Notes: generated by a model from the sequence alone, not told the origin. A DNA stretch of 64,000 nt from Anaerolineales bacterium (GCA_026928255.1 JAIXKJ010000008.1:845298-909297), one strand, 5' to 3'. Positions 51,419-61,600 are shown, counted from the first letter of the stretch. Numbers and translations are program-made.

Positions 51419-52153
51419 TCACTCTTTTTCGATTACCCAAAAATGAGACAAGCCGAAGACTTTCAACGGCGTGGACTCTAACCATTGCAACGCGGCGCGG
51501 ATAAATTTTCCGAACGCGCCGAAGCGGGCGATGAGGTTGTCGTACGCGCCGAAGATGACCGTCCGCTCGACGAATTTAATCGGCAAGCCCTCGAACAATT
51601 TTTGCAAATCGTTTTTAGAATAAACGCGCACGTGCGGCGCGAGTTTGTCGCGCCATTTGCGCGGTAGATAATTGACCAACGGCTTGTTGCCAAAATAATA
51701 TTTTCCGCGCCAAAAGACGCCGTGCGTCTCGAAGGGATAGCTGCGATTGGGGCAAAAGATAATCATCCGCCCGCCGCGTTTGAGGACGCGCGTCATCTCG
51801 CGGACGGCGGCGCGGTCGTCCTGAACGTGTTCGATCACTTCGTGGCTGAGAATCAAATCGAAGGTTGAGGCGGGCAGCGGAAGAAATTCGCCGGCCGCGT
51901 TGATGATTTTCGTCGCGTGATTTTTCGCGTCGTTGGCGCGTTCAAAGTCAAACTCAAGCCCGATTGCGTCCGCGCCGAGTTCGTGCATCTTCTCGACGTA
52001 CATGCCTACGCCGCAGCCGTTTTCTAAAACCGCGCCTTGCATGCGCGTTTCGGCGAATTTTGCAATCATCGCCAAACGCCGCTTTTGTCCGTCGCGCCAA
52101 ACGTAGGAAGGCTCGCCGCGCAGGGCGGCTTTGTTTAGGTCTCGTTCTGTCAT
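51419..52153 (-). CDS. class I SAM-dependent methyltransferase
   Basis: 244 residues. SAM site VLENGCGVGMYVEKM (41-55), an acidic residue at the end of strand 2 (GLEFD), and ILSHEVIEHVQDD. The Methyltransf_11 style suggests a small-molecule or lipid/glycan acceptor. TATAAT lies exactly 6 nt before the ATG on the minus strand (52160-52165), so the mRNA is probably leaderless. Converges with the previous gene 1 nt apart. Confidence 0.85.
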   Translation of the reverse strand: MTERDLNKAALRGEPSYVWRDGQKRRLAMIAKFAETRMQGAVLENGCGVGMYVEKMHELGADAIGLEFDFERANDAKNHATKIINAAGEFLPLPASTFDLILSHEVIEHVQDDRAAVREMTRVLKRGGRMIIFCPNRSYPFETHGVFWRGKYYFGNKPLVNYLPRKWRDKLAPHVRVYSKNDLQKLFEGLPIKFVERTVIFGAYDNLIARFGAFGKFIRAALQWLESTPLKVFGLSHFWVIEKE

Positions 52154-52229
52154 GGCGCGATTATACTTTGAACGTAACCCCCATTCATCTCTGGTTGCAG
52201 ACGGACGCTCCCAAAACCCAATTTCCCCC

Positions 52230-52257
52230 TTGACGTATTTTCAAATGTGCCTATAAT
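52230..52257 (+). promoter_or_regulatory. promoter of the ilv-leu operon
   Basis: TTGACG (52230-52235), 16-nt spacer, TATAAT (52252-52257), a near-consensus housekeeping promoter about 20 nt before the leader peptide start. Confidence 0.85.
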
Positions 52258-52276
52258 CGGGCGAAATCAAAAGCGC

Positions 52277-52375
52277 ATGAATCTATTAACTCTCTCCCTT
52301 ATTGTCATCCTTATTGTCGTCCTCATTATTGAAGGACTATTTTTGGTTAGGATGGCAACGGAGCGAGCGCGATAA
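52277..52375 (+). CDS. ilv-leu operon leader peptide
   Basis: 32 codons and TAA, too short for usual gene calling. The peptide begins [20 protein letters not shown]; 17 of 32 residues are Leu (8), Ile (5) or Val (4), mostly in one run at codons 3-18. Such a run is the mark of ribosome-mediated attenuation leaders for branched-chain amino acids. It is followed by pairing segments and a terminator, then ilvD. The ribosome site is weak, but transcription probably starts only about 13 nt upstream. Confidence 0.85.
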   Translation: MNLLTLSLIVILIVVLIIEGLFLVRMATERAR

Positions 52376-52460
52376 CGCGCGAACCCAGTAAAGCGAAAGC
52401 CGCCCTAACCACGGGCGGCTTTTTTATTTCACGACTCGGAGGGTTCGCGCCCGCCGAGTC
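52376..52460 (+). promoter_or_regulatory. attenuator region with mutually exclusive stems
   Basis: GCGCG-ATAA-CGCGC overlaps the leader stop codon. GCGCGAACCC (52377-52386) is perfectly complementary to GGGTTCGCGC (52441-52450), enclosing the terminator hairpin. GACTCGG/CCGAGTC (52433-52439/52454-52460) puts the second partner in its loop. Stalling of the ribosome on Leu/Ile/Val codons would change which of these form. Confidence 0.65.
52398..52425 (+). terminator. attenuator terminator of the ilv-leu leader
   Basis: Perfect 8-bp stem AGCCGCCC/GGGCGGCT, 7-nt loop, six T residues. Lies between leader peptide and ilvD. Confidence 0.88.
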
Positions 52461-52476
52461 TCCACGAGGAGACAGT

Positions 52477-54147
52477 ATGACCGAAATGAAAAAGAACAGC
52501 CACGCCATCACGACCGGACCGAATCGGGCGGCGGCGCGCGCCATGTTGAAAGCGGCGGGGTTCAGCGACTCCGATTTACGCAAGCCGATCATCGGCGTCG
52601 CCAACACTTGGATTGAGATTGGTCCCTGCAACTATCACCTGCGGCGGTTGGCGCACAAAATCAAGGAAGGCATCCGCGCCGCGGGCGGCACGCCGATGGA
52701 GTTCAACACCGTCTCCATTTCGGACGGCATCAGCATGGGCGCCGAGGGCATGAAAGCCTCGCTCATCAGCCGCGAAGTCGTGGCGGATTCAATCGAGTTG
52801 GTGGCGCGCGGCAATCACTTCGACGGCATCGTCTGCATTTCGGGCTGCGACAAGACCAACCCAGGCGTGATGATGGCGCTGGCGCGGCTCGACATCCCAG
52901 GTTTGGCGCTGTACGGCGGTTCGATTCATCCCGGCAAATTGGGCGACCAATCCCTGACCGTGCAAGACGTCTTCGAGGCGGTCGGGGCGTACTCGGCGGG
53001 GAAAATCACGGAAGAGGAATTCGCGGCGGTCGAGAATCACGCCTGCCCTGGCGCCGGCGCCTGCGGCGGACAGTTCACCGCTAACACGATGTCTACCATC
53101 ATGGAATTTATGGGCGTCTCGCCAATTGGCTTCAACAGCATCCCCGCCATGTCGGAAGATAAAGACCGCGCCGCTTTTGAGACGGGCAAACTGATCATGC
53201 AAATGCTCGAACAGGATTTGCGCCCCAAACAAATTTACACCCGCGAGGCGTTCGAGAACGCCATTGTCTCCATTGCCGCGACGGGCGGCTCGACCAACGC
53301 CGTGTTGCACCTGTTGGCGCTGGCGCGCGAAGCGGGCGTGGACTTGCACATTGACGACTTCGACAGCATCTGCGCCAACGTCCCGCTCATCGCGGACGTC
53401 AAGCCCTTCGGCAAGTTCATGGCGGCGGACATGCACGAGGCGGGCGGCATCCCCTTCCTGATGAAAACTTTATACGAGGGCGGTTACTTGCACGGCGATT
53501 GCCTGACCGTCAACGGCAAGACAATCAAAGAAGTCGCCGAGACCGGGCGCGAGACTCCTAATCAGCAAGTTATTCATTCGTTGAAGAAACCGCTCAAAGC
53601 GCACGGCGGACTGGCGATTTTGCACGGCAACCTCGCGGAAGAAGGCAGCGTCCACAAGGCGGCGGCGAACAACGTCCAACACTTCGAGGGGCCGGCGAAG
53701 GTCTTCGAGCGCGAAGAGGACGCCATGAAAGCCGTTACCGACGGAAAAATCGCGGCGGGCGACGTGGTCGTCATCCGCTACGAAGGTCCGCGCGGCGGGC
53801 CGGGCATGCGCGAAATGCTCGGCGTAACGGCGGCGATTGCCGGCGCGGGGCTGAGCGACGACGTGGCGCTGTTGACCGACGGGCGTTTCAGCGGCGCGAC
53901 GCGCGGCATCTCGGTCGGGCATATCGCCCCCGAAGCCTACGTCGGCGGGACGATCGCGCTCGTCAAAGACGGCGACGTCATCACGGTGGACGTGGACAAG
54001 CGCGAGTTAAAGGTCGCCGTCGGCGAAGAAGAACTGGCGCGGCGCAAGTCCGCGTGGAGCGCGCCCGAACCGCATTACAAGCGCGGCGTGATGGCAAAAT
54101 ACGCCCGCATGGTGTCTTCCGCTTCGGAAGGCGCGATTACAGGATAA
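52477..54147 (+). CDS. ilvD: dihydroxy-acid dehydratase
   Basis: 556 residues. Fe-S ligand motifs GCDKTNPG and [16 protein letters not shown], and the C-terminal [16 protein letters not shown]. It dehydrates dihydroxy-isovalerate and -methylvalerate to the 2-keto acids of Val and Ile. Placed first in the operon, with a GAGGAG ribosome site after the attenuator. Normal length. Confidence 0.96.
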   Translation: MTEMKKNSHAITTGPNRAAARAMLKAAGFSDSDLRKPIIGVANTWIEIGPCNYHLRRLAHKIKEGIRAAGGTPMEFNTVSISDGISMGAEGMKASLISREVVADSIELVARGNHFDGIVCISGCDKTNPGVMMALARLDIPGLALYGGSIHPGKLGDQSLTVQDVFEAVGAYSAGKITEEEFAAVENHACPGAGACGGQFTANTMSTIMEFMGVSPIGFNSIPAMSEDKDRAAFETGKLIMQMLEQDLRPKQIYTREAFENAIVSIAATGGSTNAVLHLLALAREAGVDLHIDDFDSICANVPLIADVKPFGKFMAADMHEAGGIPFLMKTLYEGGYLHGDCLTVNGKTIKEVAETGRETPNQQVIHSLKKPLKAHGGLAILHGNLAEEGSVHKAAANNVQHFEGPAKVFEREEDAMKAVTDGKIAAGDVVVIRYEGPRGGPGMREMLGVTAAIAGAGLSDDVALLTDGRFSGATRGISVGHIAPEAYVGGTIALVKDGDVITVDVDKRELKVAVGEEELARRKSAWSAPEPHYKRGVMAKYARMVSSASEGAITG

Positions 54148-54197
54148 ATACAACTTGCCGTTTTGACGACTGAATAAAAAACAAAGGAGAGAAGAAA

Positions 54198-55877
54198 ATG
54201 AAAATGAGAGGCGCTGAAATTGTTTGGGAATGCCTGACGCGCGAAGGCGTGGACGTGGTCTTTGGCTACCCAGGCGGGGCGAACATGCCCATCTACGACG
54301 CGATGTTGAATTACCCGGTGCATCACGTTTTGGCGCGCCATGAGCAGGGCGCGGCGCACATGGCGGACGGTTACGCTCGCGCTTCGGGCAAAGTCGGCGT
54401 GGCGATGACCACTTCGGGACCGGGCGCGACGAACCTCGTTACCGGCATTGCTACGGCGATGATGGATTCAATCCCGACGGTTTTCATCACCGGGCAGGTG
54501 CCGTCGCATCTCATCGGCGGCGACGCTTTTCAAGAAGTGGACGTAACGGGCATCACCCTGCCGATTACCAAACACAATTATTTGGTCATGCACGCGGAGG
54601 AACTCGCCGAGACCATCCGCGAGGCGTTTCACGTCGCCCGCAGCGGACGACCGGGTCCCGTGCTGATTGACATCTGCAAGAACGCGCAAGTGGAAATGTG
54701 CGACTTCGTTTACCCCGAATTGAAATTACGCGAACGTCAATCCGCGCCTTCGCCGCGCGTTTTGTTGGACGAAGCGGCGCATCTCATCGAGAAGGCGAAG
54801 CGTCCCGTCATCCTCTGCGGACACGGCGCGATCATCTCCGGCGCGGAAGAAGAGTTGATGAAGTTCGCGGTGCAGACGCAAACGCCGGTCACCAGCACGC
54901 TTTTGGGCTTGGGCGCGTTTCCCGCTTCGCACGAGTTGAGTCTCGGCATGATGGGCATGCACGGCGAGTCGCACGCCAACATGGCGATTCAAAACGCGGA
55001 CTTATTGCTCGCTTTCGGAATGCGCTTCGACGACCGCGTAACGGGCGTCCCGAAGACCTACGCGCCCGGCGCAAAGAAAATCCACATTGAGATCGACCCC
55101 GCCGAAGTGAATAAAAATGTCCGCGTGGATGTGCCGCTGGTCGGCGATTTGAAATCCGTTTTGCGCGATTTGCTTCCGTTGTTGGGCGAATACGATCACG
55201 AAGAATGGAAACAGGAAATCGCCGCGTGGAAAGCCGAATCGGATTCGCGCAACATCATCAACTGGGAAGACGACGGCAAACTGTACGCGGCGCACGTCGT
55301 CAACGATATTTGGGAAGCGACCGGCGGCGCGGCGCTGGTTACGACCGACGTCGGTCAGCATCAGATGTGGTCGGCGCAATATTATCTGCTCGACAAACCG
55401 AACCGCTGGATCACTTCCGGCGGCGCGGGGACGATGGGCTTCGGTTTGCCGTCCGCGATTGGGGCGTGGTTCGCCGCGAAAAATGAAGAAGTGTGGGCAA
55501 TCGTCGGCGACGGCGGCTTCCAAATGACTTCGCCCGAATTGACGACCGCCGTGCAGGAAGGCGCGAACGTCAAGGTTGCCGTGTTGAACAACCGCTTCTT
55601 GGGCATGGTGCGCCAGTGGCAGGAATTTTTCTTCGAGAAGCGCTACTCGGCGGTGAACATGCTCACGCCCGATTTTGTCAAACTGGCGGAGGCGCACGGC
55701 ATCCCCGCTCGGCGCGTGACCAAACGCGAAGACGCGGCGGAAGCGATTGAATGGGCGCGCAAGACCGAAGGTCCGGTCGTCTTGGAATTTAGCATCGAGA
55801 TGGAAGACGCCGTCTACCCGATGGTGCCCGCTGGCGCGGCGCTGCACGAAATGCTGCAAAGACCGATGAAGGCGTAA
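54198..55877 (+). CDS. ilvB: acetolactate synthase large subunit
   Basis: 559-residue TPP enzyme. FGYPGGANMPIYDAM with GARHEQ-type Glu (HEQGAAHMADGYAR), FAD-domain middle part, and the TPP/Mg motif GDGGFQMTSPELTTAVQEGANVKV closing near residue 470. Joins two pyruvates, or pyruvate and 2-ketobutyrate. AAGGAGAG ribosome site; 12 nt before ilvN. Confidence 0.96.
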   Translation: MKMRGAEIVWECLTREGVDVVFGYPGGANMPIYDAMLNYPVHHVLARHEQGAAHMADGYARASGKVGVAMTTSGPGATNLVTGIATAMMDSIPTVFITGQVPSHLIGGDAFQEVDVTGITLPITKHNYLVMHAEELAETIREAFHVARSGRPGPVLIDICKNAQVEMCDFVYPELKLRERQSAPSPRVLLDEAAHLIEKAKRPVILCGHGAIISGAEEELMKFAVQTQTPVTSTLLGLGAFPASHELSLGMMGMHGESHANMAIQNADLLLAFGMRFDDRVTGVPKTYAPGAKKIHIEIDPAEVNKNVRVDVPLVGDLKSVLRDLLPLLGEYDHEEWKQEIAAWKAESDSRNIINWEDDGKLYAAHVVNDIWEATGGAALVTTDVGQHQMWSAQYYLLDKPNRWITSGGAGTMGFGLPSAIGAWFAAKNEEVWAIVGDGGFQMTSPELTTAVQEGANVKVAVLNNRFLGMVRQWQEFFFEKRYSAVNMLTPDFVKLAEAHGIPARRVTKREDAAEAIEWARKTEGPVVLEFSIEMEDAVYPMVPAGAALHEMLQRPMKA

Positions 55878-55889
55878 AGAGGAGAAACC

Positions 55890-56453
55890 ATGAATTACAT
55901 ATTTGTCGTGTTAGTGGAAAATAAACCGGGCGTGTTGAACCGCGTCGCTTCGCTGTTTCGCCGCCGCAACTTCAACATCGAGTCGCTGGTGGTCGGGCGC
56001 ACGGAAGACCCCGCCGTTTCGCGCATGACCATCGTCGCGGAATGCCCGAACGGCGAAGCGGCCGCGCATCGCATCGAGGCGAACCTGTATAAATTAATCA
56101 ACGTGATTGACGTGCAGGACGTAACGCATCAACCTTCGGTAACGCGCGATTTGGCGTTGATCAAAGTGCGCGTCGGACCGGAACGCCGCGCCGAAGTCAA
56201 CGGGCTGGCGGAAATCTTCCGCGCTCACATCGTGGACGTGGCGGCGGATTCGGTCGTGGTCGAAATCACCGGCACGGAAGATAAGATCGAAAGCATCATA
56301 GAGTTGCTGCGTCCGATTGGCGCGTTGGAAGTGGCGCGCACCGGCAAAATCGCCATGACGCGCGGGCAGAACGACGGCGTGCGCCGTCTGCCTGGCATGA
56401 ACGGAAATCAGTACGACGAGATGATGATGGAAATGGCGGAGATGACGCCGTAG
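55890..56453 (+). CDS. ilvN: acetolactate synthase regulatory subunit
   Basis: 187 residues. N-terminal ACT domain (VLVENKPGVLNRVASLFRRR, FNIESLVVG) and the C-terminal ALS_ss domain. It binds valine and tunes the IlvB catalytic subunit; with about 160-190 residues it is the long IlvH-like form. AGAGGAGAAA ribosome site. Confidence 0.94.
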   Translation: MNYIFVVLVENKPGVLNRVASLFRRRNFNIESLVVGRTEDPAVSRMTIVAECPNGEAAAHRIEANLYKLINVIDVQDVTHQPSVTRDLALIKVRVGPERRAEVNGLAEIFRAHIVDVAADSVVVEITGTEDKIESIIELLRPIGALEVARTGKIAMTRGQNDGVRRLPGMNGNQYDEMMMEMAEMTP

Positions 56454-56556
56454 GTAGTTGGCTAGTTGGCTAGTTTGCTAGTTGACTGGTTTGCTAGTTG
56501 ATAACCTGAAACCTGCACCTGAAACCTGAAACCTGCAACCTGTAACTTAAAACTTA
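56454..56556. repeat. composite of TAGTTGGC and AACCTGAAACCTGC repeats
   Basis: TAGTTGGCTAGTTGGCTAG units, then AACCTGAAACCTGCACC units, directly after the ilvN stop and before the ilvC ribosome site. Related families at 4957-5118 and 31914-32000. Confidence 0.8.
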
Positions 56557-56565
56557 GGAGAAAAC

Positions 56566-57621
56566 ATGACAAAAATCAATTTTGGCGGCGTGGAAGAAGA
56601 CATCGTTACCCGCGAGGAATTCTCGCTGGAAAAAGCGCGCGAGGTGTTGAAAGACGAAGTCGTGGCGGTGCTGGGCTACGGCGTGCAAGGTCCCGCGCAA
56701 GCGATGAACATGCGCGACAACGGCGTTAAGGTCATCGTCGGTCAGCGCGAGGGGACGAAGAATTGGGACAAAGCCCTCGCCGACGGCTGGGTGCCGGGCG
56801 AGACGCTCTTCTCCATCGAAGAGGCGGCGGAGCGCGGCACGGTCATTCAATATCTGCTTTCGGACGCGGGTCAACGCTCGCAGTGGTCGAACATCGTCGA
56901 GAATTTGAACGAAGGCGACATGCTCTACTTCTCGCACGGGTTCGCCGTTACCTTCAACGACGACACGGGCGTCATCCCGCCGCCGCATGTGGACGTGGCG
57001 CTGGTCGCGCCGAAGGGTTCGGGGCGCAGCGTGCGGACGAACTTCCTCGACGGTTCGGGCATCAACGCCAGTTACGCCGTCAAGCAGGACGCGACGGGCA
57101 AAGCGACCGAACGCACCGTCGCCTTGGGCATCGCCATCGGCGCGGGCTACCTCTTCCCGACGACGTTCGAGAACGAAGTCTACTCCGACTTGACGGGCGA
57201 GCGCGGCGTGCTGATGGGCGCGTTGGCGGGCGTGATGGAAGCGCAATACAACGTCCTGCGCCAGAACGGACATTCGCCCTCCGAAGCCTTCAACGAAACG
57301 GTAGAAGAACTGACGCAGTCGCTCATCCGCTTGGTGGGCGAAAACGGCATGGATTGGATGTACGCCAACTGCTCGACGACCGCTCAGCGCGGCGCGTTGG
57401 ATTGGAAAGATAAATTCCGCGATGCGGTCGCGCCTGTTTTCTCGGATTTATATAAATCGGTGAAGAGCGGCGCCGAAGCGCGGATTACGCTCGAAGCCAA
57501 CAGCAAACCCGATTACCGCGAAAAATTGGACGAAGAACTCGCCGCCATCCGCGACTCGGAAATGTGGCGGACGGGCGCGGCGGTGCGCTCGTTGCGGCCG
57601 GAGAATTGGAAGAGCAGTTAA
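56566..57621 (+). CDS. ilvC: ketol-acid reductoisomerase
   Basis: 351 residues, class I size. NADPH site VLGYGVQGPAQAMNMRDNG (about 36-54) in place of the more usual GYGSQGHAHA, and two knotted C-terminal domains with the acidic Mg site (EVYSDLTGER) and ENGMDWMYANCS. It isomerises and reduces acetolactate or acetohydroxybutyrate. The SQGHAHA to VQGPAQA change touches the conserved phosphate loop and His, worth noting for cofactor preference. Confidence 0.93.
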   Translation: MTKINFGGVEEDIVTREEFSLEKAREVLKDEVVAVLGYGVQGPAQAMNMRDNGVKVIVGQREGTKNWDKALADGWVPGETLFSIEEAAERGTVIQYLLSDAGQRSQWSNIVENLNEGDMLYFSHGFAVTFNDDTGVIPPPHVDVALVAPKGSGRSVRTNFLDGSGINASYAVKQDATGKATERTVALGIAIGAGYLFPTTFENEVYSDLTGERGVLMGALAGVMEAQYNVLRQNGHSPSEAFNETVEELTQSLIRLVGENGMDWMYANCSTTAQRGALDWKDKFRDAVAPVFSDLYKSVKSGAEARITLEANSKPDYREKLDEELAAIRDSEMWRTGAAVRSLRPENWKSS

Positions 57622-57715
57622 CAGTGAACAGTTGTCAGTTGACAGTAAACAGCGAATACCCGCCGCTAACTGTCAACTGACAACCGCCAACTGACAACCG
57701 CCAACTGATAACCGT
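57622..57715. repeat. GTCAACTGACAACC repeat with 16-bp perfect inverted repeat
   Basis: GTTGTCAGTTGACAGT (57631-57646) and its exact complement ACTGTCAACTGACAAC (57669-57684), then further CCGCCAACTGACAA units. It fills the ilvC-leuA gap and would form a long intercistronic hairpin. Confidence 0.85.
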
Positions 57716-57731
57716 TGTATTTGGAGACGCA

Positions 57732-59366
57732 ATGAATAATTATGTAAAGATTTTCGACACCACCCTGCGCGACGGCGAGCAATCGCCCGGCGCGACGATG
57801 ACCTCCGCCGAGAAGTTGGACGTGGCGCGTTCGCTGGCGGCGATGGGCGTGGACGTCATCGAAGCGGGCTTTCCCGCCGCCTCGCCAGACGACCTTGAAG
57901 CCGTCCGCCAGATTGCGGCTGAGGTGGGCAATCCGCCTGATGGGAGTCCTGAGGCGAAAGTCCCGACCGTTGCGGGCTTGGCGCGGGCGAATAAATCCGA
58001 TATTGATAAAGCGTGGGAAGCGGTCAAAGGCGCGAAGAAACCGCGCATCCACACCTTCCTCGCCACGTCGCCGATTCACATGAAACACAAGTTGAAGATG
58101 GATCCCGAAGAGGTGATTCAGCGCGTGAGCGAAATGGTGGCGCACGCGAAGTCGTATTGCGACGACGTGGAATTTTCGCCCGAAGACGCGGGGCGCTCGG
58201 AGCCTGAATTTTTGTACGTCGTTTTGGGCGAAGCGATCAAATCGGGCGCGACCACGCTCAACATCCCCGACACGGTCGGTTACACCACGCCTGACGAATA
58301 TTACGCGCTCATCAAAGGCATCATTGACAACACGCCTGGCATGCACGCAGGCATTACGATTTCGGTGCATTGCCACGACGATTTGGGCATGGCGACGGCG
58401 AACACGCTGGCGGGCATCCGCGCGGGGGCGCGGCAGGCGGAAGTAACCATGAACGGCATCGGCGAACGCGCGGGCAACACCTCGCTGGAAGAAGTCGTCA
58501 TGGCGTTGAAGACGCGCCACCCCGTTTTCGGTTTGGAGACGGGCATCGAGACGCAGCAACTTTCGCGGGTTTCCAAACAAGTCAGTTCGTACACGGGCAT
58601 TGCGGTTCAGCCGAACAAAGCCATCGTCGGCGCGAACGCTTTCGCGCACGAAGCCGGCATTCATCAAGACGGCATGTTGAAAAACCAAAGCACCTACGAG
58701 ATTATGCGCCCCGAAGACGTGGGCGTCAATCAGACCAATTTGGTCTTGGGAAAACATTCGGGACGCGCCGCGCTGCGCAATCGCCTCGCCGCGATGGGAC
58801 ATGCGCTCGACGACGTGGAACTCGACAAAGCCTTTGCGCGCTTCAAAGATTTGGCGGATCGCAAAAAGACCATCACAGACCTCGACCTCGAAGCGTTGGT
58901 CGCCGACGAATTTTACAAACCGCGCGAAGTCTTCCAACTTGACGATTTGATCGTTACCTGCGGCACGATGGACATGCCGACCGCCACCATCCGCCTGCGC
59001 GGACCCGACGGCAAAATTCACGCGCACGCCGCCATCGGTTCGGGTCCTGTGGACGCGACCTACAAAGCGATTCGCGCCATCGTCAAAGTTCCGAATCATC
59101 TCATGGATTTCAACATCCACGCCATCACGGCGGGCATTGACGCGCTCGGCGAAGTAACCGTCCGCATTCAAGCGGCGAAAGCGCAGACCGCGATGAGCGC
59201 GCAGAGCGAACGCGAATATCCGCGCATTTACAGCGGCAACGGCGCGGACTCGGACATCATCGTCGCCAGCGCCAAAGCCTACCTCAACGCCTTGAACAAA
59301 TTAATCGTCTCTCAAACCGAAGATACCGAAAAAGAGAAAAATAATTTCGGAGTTATGCTGGGATAA
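57732..59366 (+). CDS. leuA: 2-isopropylmalate synthase
   Basis: 544 residues. [16 protein letters not shown] (metal and acid site), [12 protein letters not shown] metal His pair, NGIGERAGN, and a C-terminal LeuA dimer/allosteric domain (about 400-510). Condenses acetyl-CoA with 2-ketoisovalerate to start leucine synthesis. A shared family with the downstream cimA. GGAG ribosome site. Confidence 0.94.
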   Translation: MNNYVKIFDTTLRDGEQSPGATMTSAEKLDVARSLAAMGVDVIEAGFPAASPDDLEAVRQIAAEVGNPPDGSPEAKVPTVAGLARANKSDIDKAWEAVKGAKKPRIHTFLATSPIHMKHKLKMDPEEVIQRVSEMVAHAKSYCDDVEFSPEDAGRSEPEFLYVVLGEAIKSGATTLNIPDTVGYTTPDEYYALIKGIIDNTPGMHAGITISVHCHDDLGMATANTLAGIRAGARQAEVTMNGIGERAGNTSLEEVVMALKTRHPVFGLETGIETQQLSRVSKQVSSYTGIAVQPNKAIVGANAFAHEAGIHQDGMLKNQSTYEIMRPEDVGVNQTNLVLGKHSGRAALRNRLAAMGHALDDVELDKAFARFKDLADRKKTITDLDLEALVADEFYKPREVFQLDDLIVTCGTMDMPTATIRLRGPDGKIHAHAAIGSGPVDATYKAIRAIVKVPNHLMDFNIHAITAGIDALGEVTVRIQAAKAQTAMSAQSEREYPRIYSGNGADSDIIVASAKAYLNALNKLIVSQTEDTEKEKNNFGVMLG

Positions 59367-59380
59367 CGAATATAAGATTT

Positions 59381-59453
59381 CCCTCGCCCTAACCCTCTCC
59401 CGTAAGGAGAGGGGACTCCCTTCTCCCATTGGGGGAAGGGCTGGGGATGAGGG
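59381..59453. repeat. CCTCGCCCTAACCCTCTCCC palindromic element
   Basis: CCCTCTCCCGTAAGGAGAGG hairpin, then CCCTTCTCCCATTGGGGGAAGGG as a second hairpin. Head shared with 46443-46480. Located between leuA and leuC; the remaining 80 nt before leuC show no gene. Confidence 0.75.
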
Positions 59454-59533
59454 CGGCATCTTAAGCAATCTCATCATCATAAGAGAGCGCTTTGGGCTGT
59501 CGCCCTCGCAACGACATCACCAAAAGGAAACCT

Positions 59534-60934
59534 ATGCCAAAAACGCTTTTTGAAAAAATCTGGGATTCGCACGTCGTCGCCGAAAGCGCCGACGCGCCCG
59601 CCGTCCTCTACATTGACCTGCACCTCGTCCACGAAGTAACCTCGCCGCAAGCCTTCACCGGGCTTCGCAAACGCGGACTCAAAGTCCGCCGCCCCGATAA
59701 AACGCTGGCGACCATGGATCACTCCATCCCGACCACGCCGCTCGACGTGCCGATTCTCGACCAACTCGCCGCCGCGCAAATCAAGCAGATGGAAGTCAAC
59801 GCCGCCGAATTTGGCATCACCCTGCACGGCATGGACAGCCCGCATCGCGGCATCGTCCACGTCATCGGTCCCGAACTCGGGCGCACCCAACCGGGCATGA
59901 CCATCGTCTGCGGCGACAGCCACACCGCCACGCACGGCGCGTTCGGCGCGTTAGCCTTCGGCATCGGCACCTCCGAAGTGGAGCATGTGCTGGCGACTCA
60001 ATGCCTCTTACAGAAGAAACCCAAAACCTGCGAAGTCCGCATTGACGGCAAATTGCAGCGCGGCGTTTCCTCGAAGGACATCATCCTCGCGCTGATCGCC
60101 AAAATCGGCGTTGGCGGCGGGACGGGGCACGTCTTCGAGTACACGGGCGAAGCCATCCGTGCCTTGACGATGGAAGAACGCATGACGATTTGCAATATGT
60201 CTATTGAAGGCGGGGCGCGCGCGGGCATGATCGCCCCTGACGACGCGACCTTCGATTATCTGCACGGACGCGAGTTTGCGCCCAAAGGCGCGGACTGGGA
60301 CAAAGCCGTCGCCCGCTGGCGCGAACTTCCCAGCGACGAAGGCGCGACCTACGACAAAACCGTTACGCTCGACGCCTCCGACCTCGAACCGATGATTACC
60401 TACGGCACGAATCCTGGCATGGGCATGAGAATCACCGGCCGCATCCCCACGGCGGAGTCCTTCGCCGAAGCCTCGCACAAAGCCGCCTTTGAAAAAGCGC
60501 TGACTTACATGGGCTTGCAACCTGGTCAATCGTTGCTCGGGCACAAAGTGGACGTGGTCTTTCTCGGCTCGTGCACCAACTCGCGCATTTCCGACTTGCG
60601 CCTCTCCGCCGCCATGCTCAAAGGGCGCAAAGTCGCCGACCACACCCGCGTGATGGTCGTGCCTGGCTCGCAGGAAGTGAAGAAACAAGCCGAGCAAGAA
60701 GGCTTGGACGTCATCTTTAAAGAAGCCGGCGCGGAATGGCGCGAAGCGGGTTGCAGCATGTGTATCGCTATGAACGGCGACCAACTCGAATCGGGTCAAT
60801 ACGCCGTCTCGACCAGCAACCGCAACTTTGAAGGGCGGCAGGGCAAAGGCGGACGCACCTTCCTTGCCAGCCCCATCACCGCCGCCGCGAGCGCCATCAA
60901 CGGCGCCGTTACCGACCCGCGCACAATAATGTAA
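59534..60934 (+). CDS. leuC: 3-isopropylmalate dehydratase large subunit
   Basis: 466 residues. The 4Fe-4S cysteines lie in LGSCTNSR and [19 protein letters not shown] and [15 protein letters not shown] are the aconitase-family substrate blocks. Isomerises 2- to 3-isopropylmalate, and probably also citramalate to methylmalate for the isoleucine route. The start is the ATG at 59534 with AAGGAAA. Confidence 0.95.
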   Translation: MPKTLFEKIWDSHVVAESADAPAVLYIDLHLVHEVTSPQAFTGLRKRGLKVRRPDKTLATMDHSIPTTPLDVPILDQLAAAQIKQMEVNAAEFGITLHGMDSPHRGIVHVIGPELGRTQPGMTIVCGDSHTATHGAFGALAFGIGTSEVEHVLATQCLLQKKPKTCEVRIDGKLQRGVSSKDIILALIAKIGVGGGTGHVFEYTGEAIRALTMEERMTICNMSIEGGARAGMIAPDDATFDYLHGREFAPKGADWDKAVARWRELPSDEGATYDKTVTLDASDLEPMITYGTNPGMGMRITGRIPTAESFAEASHKAAFEKALTYMGLQPGQSLLGHKVDVVFLGSCTNSRISDLRLSAAMLKGRKVADHTRVMVVPGSQEVKKQAEQEGLDVIFKEAGAEWREAGCSMCIAMNGDQLESGQYAVSTSNRNFEGRQGKGGRTFLASPITAAASAINGAVTDPRTIM

Positions 60935-60966
60935 TTCAGAATTCTGAATTCAAAATTCTGAATTGG
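60933..60966. repeat. AATTCAGAATTCTGAATT palindrome
   Basis: 18-bp perfect palindrome (60933-60950) followed by a further AAAATTCTGAATT half, between leuC and leuD. Confidence 0.75.
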
Positions 60967-60972
60967 AGAACT

Positions 60973-61554
60973 ATGGCTCAATTCACAACCCTTACCTCGC
61001 GCATGATTTCCATCCCCGTCAACGACATTGACACCGACCAAATCATCCCCGCGCAATTTCTCAAAGTAACCAACAAAGACGGTCTCGCCGACGCGCTCTT
61101 CTTCAACTGGCGCTACAACGACGACAAATCCCCCAAAGCGGATTTCATCCTCAACCAGCCCGAAGCGCAGGGCGCGCAAATTCTGCTGGCGGGCGACAAC
61201 TTCGGCTGCGGGTCGAGCCGCGAACACGCCCCCTGGGCGCTGACCAGTTTCGGCTTCCGCGCCGTGCTCTCGACCTCCTTCGCCGACATCTTCCGCAACA
61301 ACGCCTTGAAGAACGGACTCATCCCCATTGTCGTGGACGAAGCGACGCACAAGATGTTGCTCGATTTACACGACGAAGCGCCGCGCGCCGAACTGACGGT
61401 TGATCTGGCGTCCCAAACCGTATCCTACCCTGGCGGCTCGTTCTCCTTCCCGATTGACGCTTTCAACAAAACCTGTCTGCTCGACGGCGTGGACGAACTC
61501 GGCTACATCATGGGCTTTGAAGAAAAAATTGCGGAGTATGAAGCAAGAGCGTAA
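60973..61554 (+). CDS. leuD: 3-isopropylmalate dehydratase small subunit
   Basis: 193 residues. Swivel domain with [12 protein letters not shown], the [14 protein letters not shown] substrate loop and RNNALKNGL. Partner of LeuC. Normal length. GGAGAACT ribosome site just after the palindrome. Confidence 0.95.
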   Translation: MAQFTTLTSRMISIPVNDIDTDQIIPAQFLKVTNKDGLADALFFNWRYNDDKSPKADFILNQPEAQGAQILLAGDNFGCGSSREHAPWALTSFGFRAVLSTSFADIFRNNALKNGLIPIVVDEATHKMLLDLHDEAPRAELTVDLASQTVSYPGGSFSFPIDAFNKTCLLDGVDELGYIMGFEEKIAEYEARA

Positions 61555-61592
61555 CTGGTGATTGGCAATTACCAGTTGCCAATTACGAGAGG
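61555..61592. repeat. ATTGGCAA inverted repeat
   Basis: ATTGGCAA-TTACCAG-TTGCCAAT with flanking AATTAC units, between leuD and cimA. Family of 4957-5118. Confidence 0.65.
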
Positions 61593-61600
61593 CAACCCAC

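Noticed and set aside
23481..52200. Shared TTCATCTCTGGTTG at 23484-23497 and 52187-52200
   Set aside because: Fourteen bases with a few matching flanking bases; too short to separate from chance in 64 kb.
57666..59171. Long open frame antisense to leuA (about 500 codons)
   Set aside because: It is the mirror of a well-conserved LeuA in GC-rich codons; its translation is Arg/His-rich with no domain. The same holds for long antisense frames at 7558-8571, 5992-6765 and 60008-60799.
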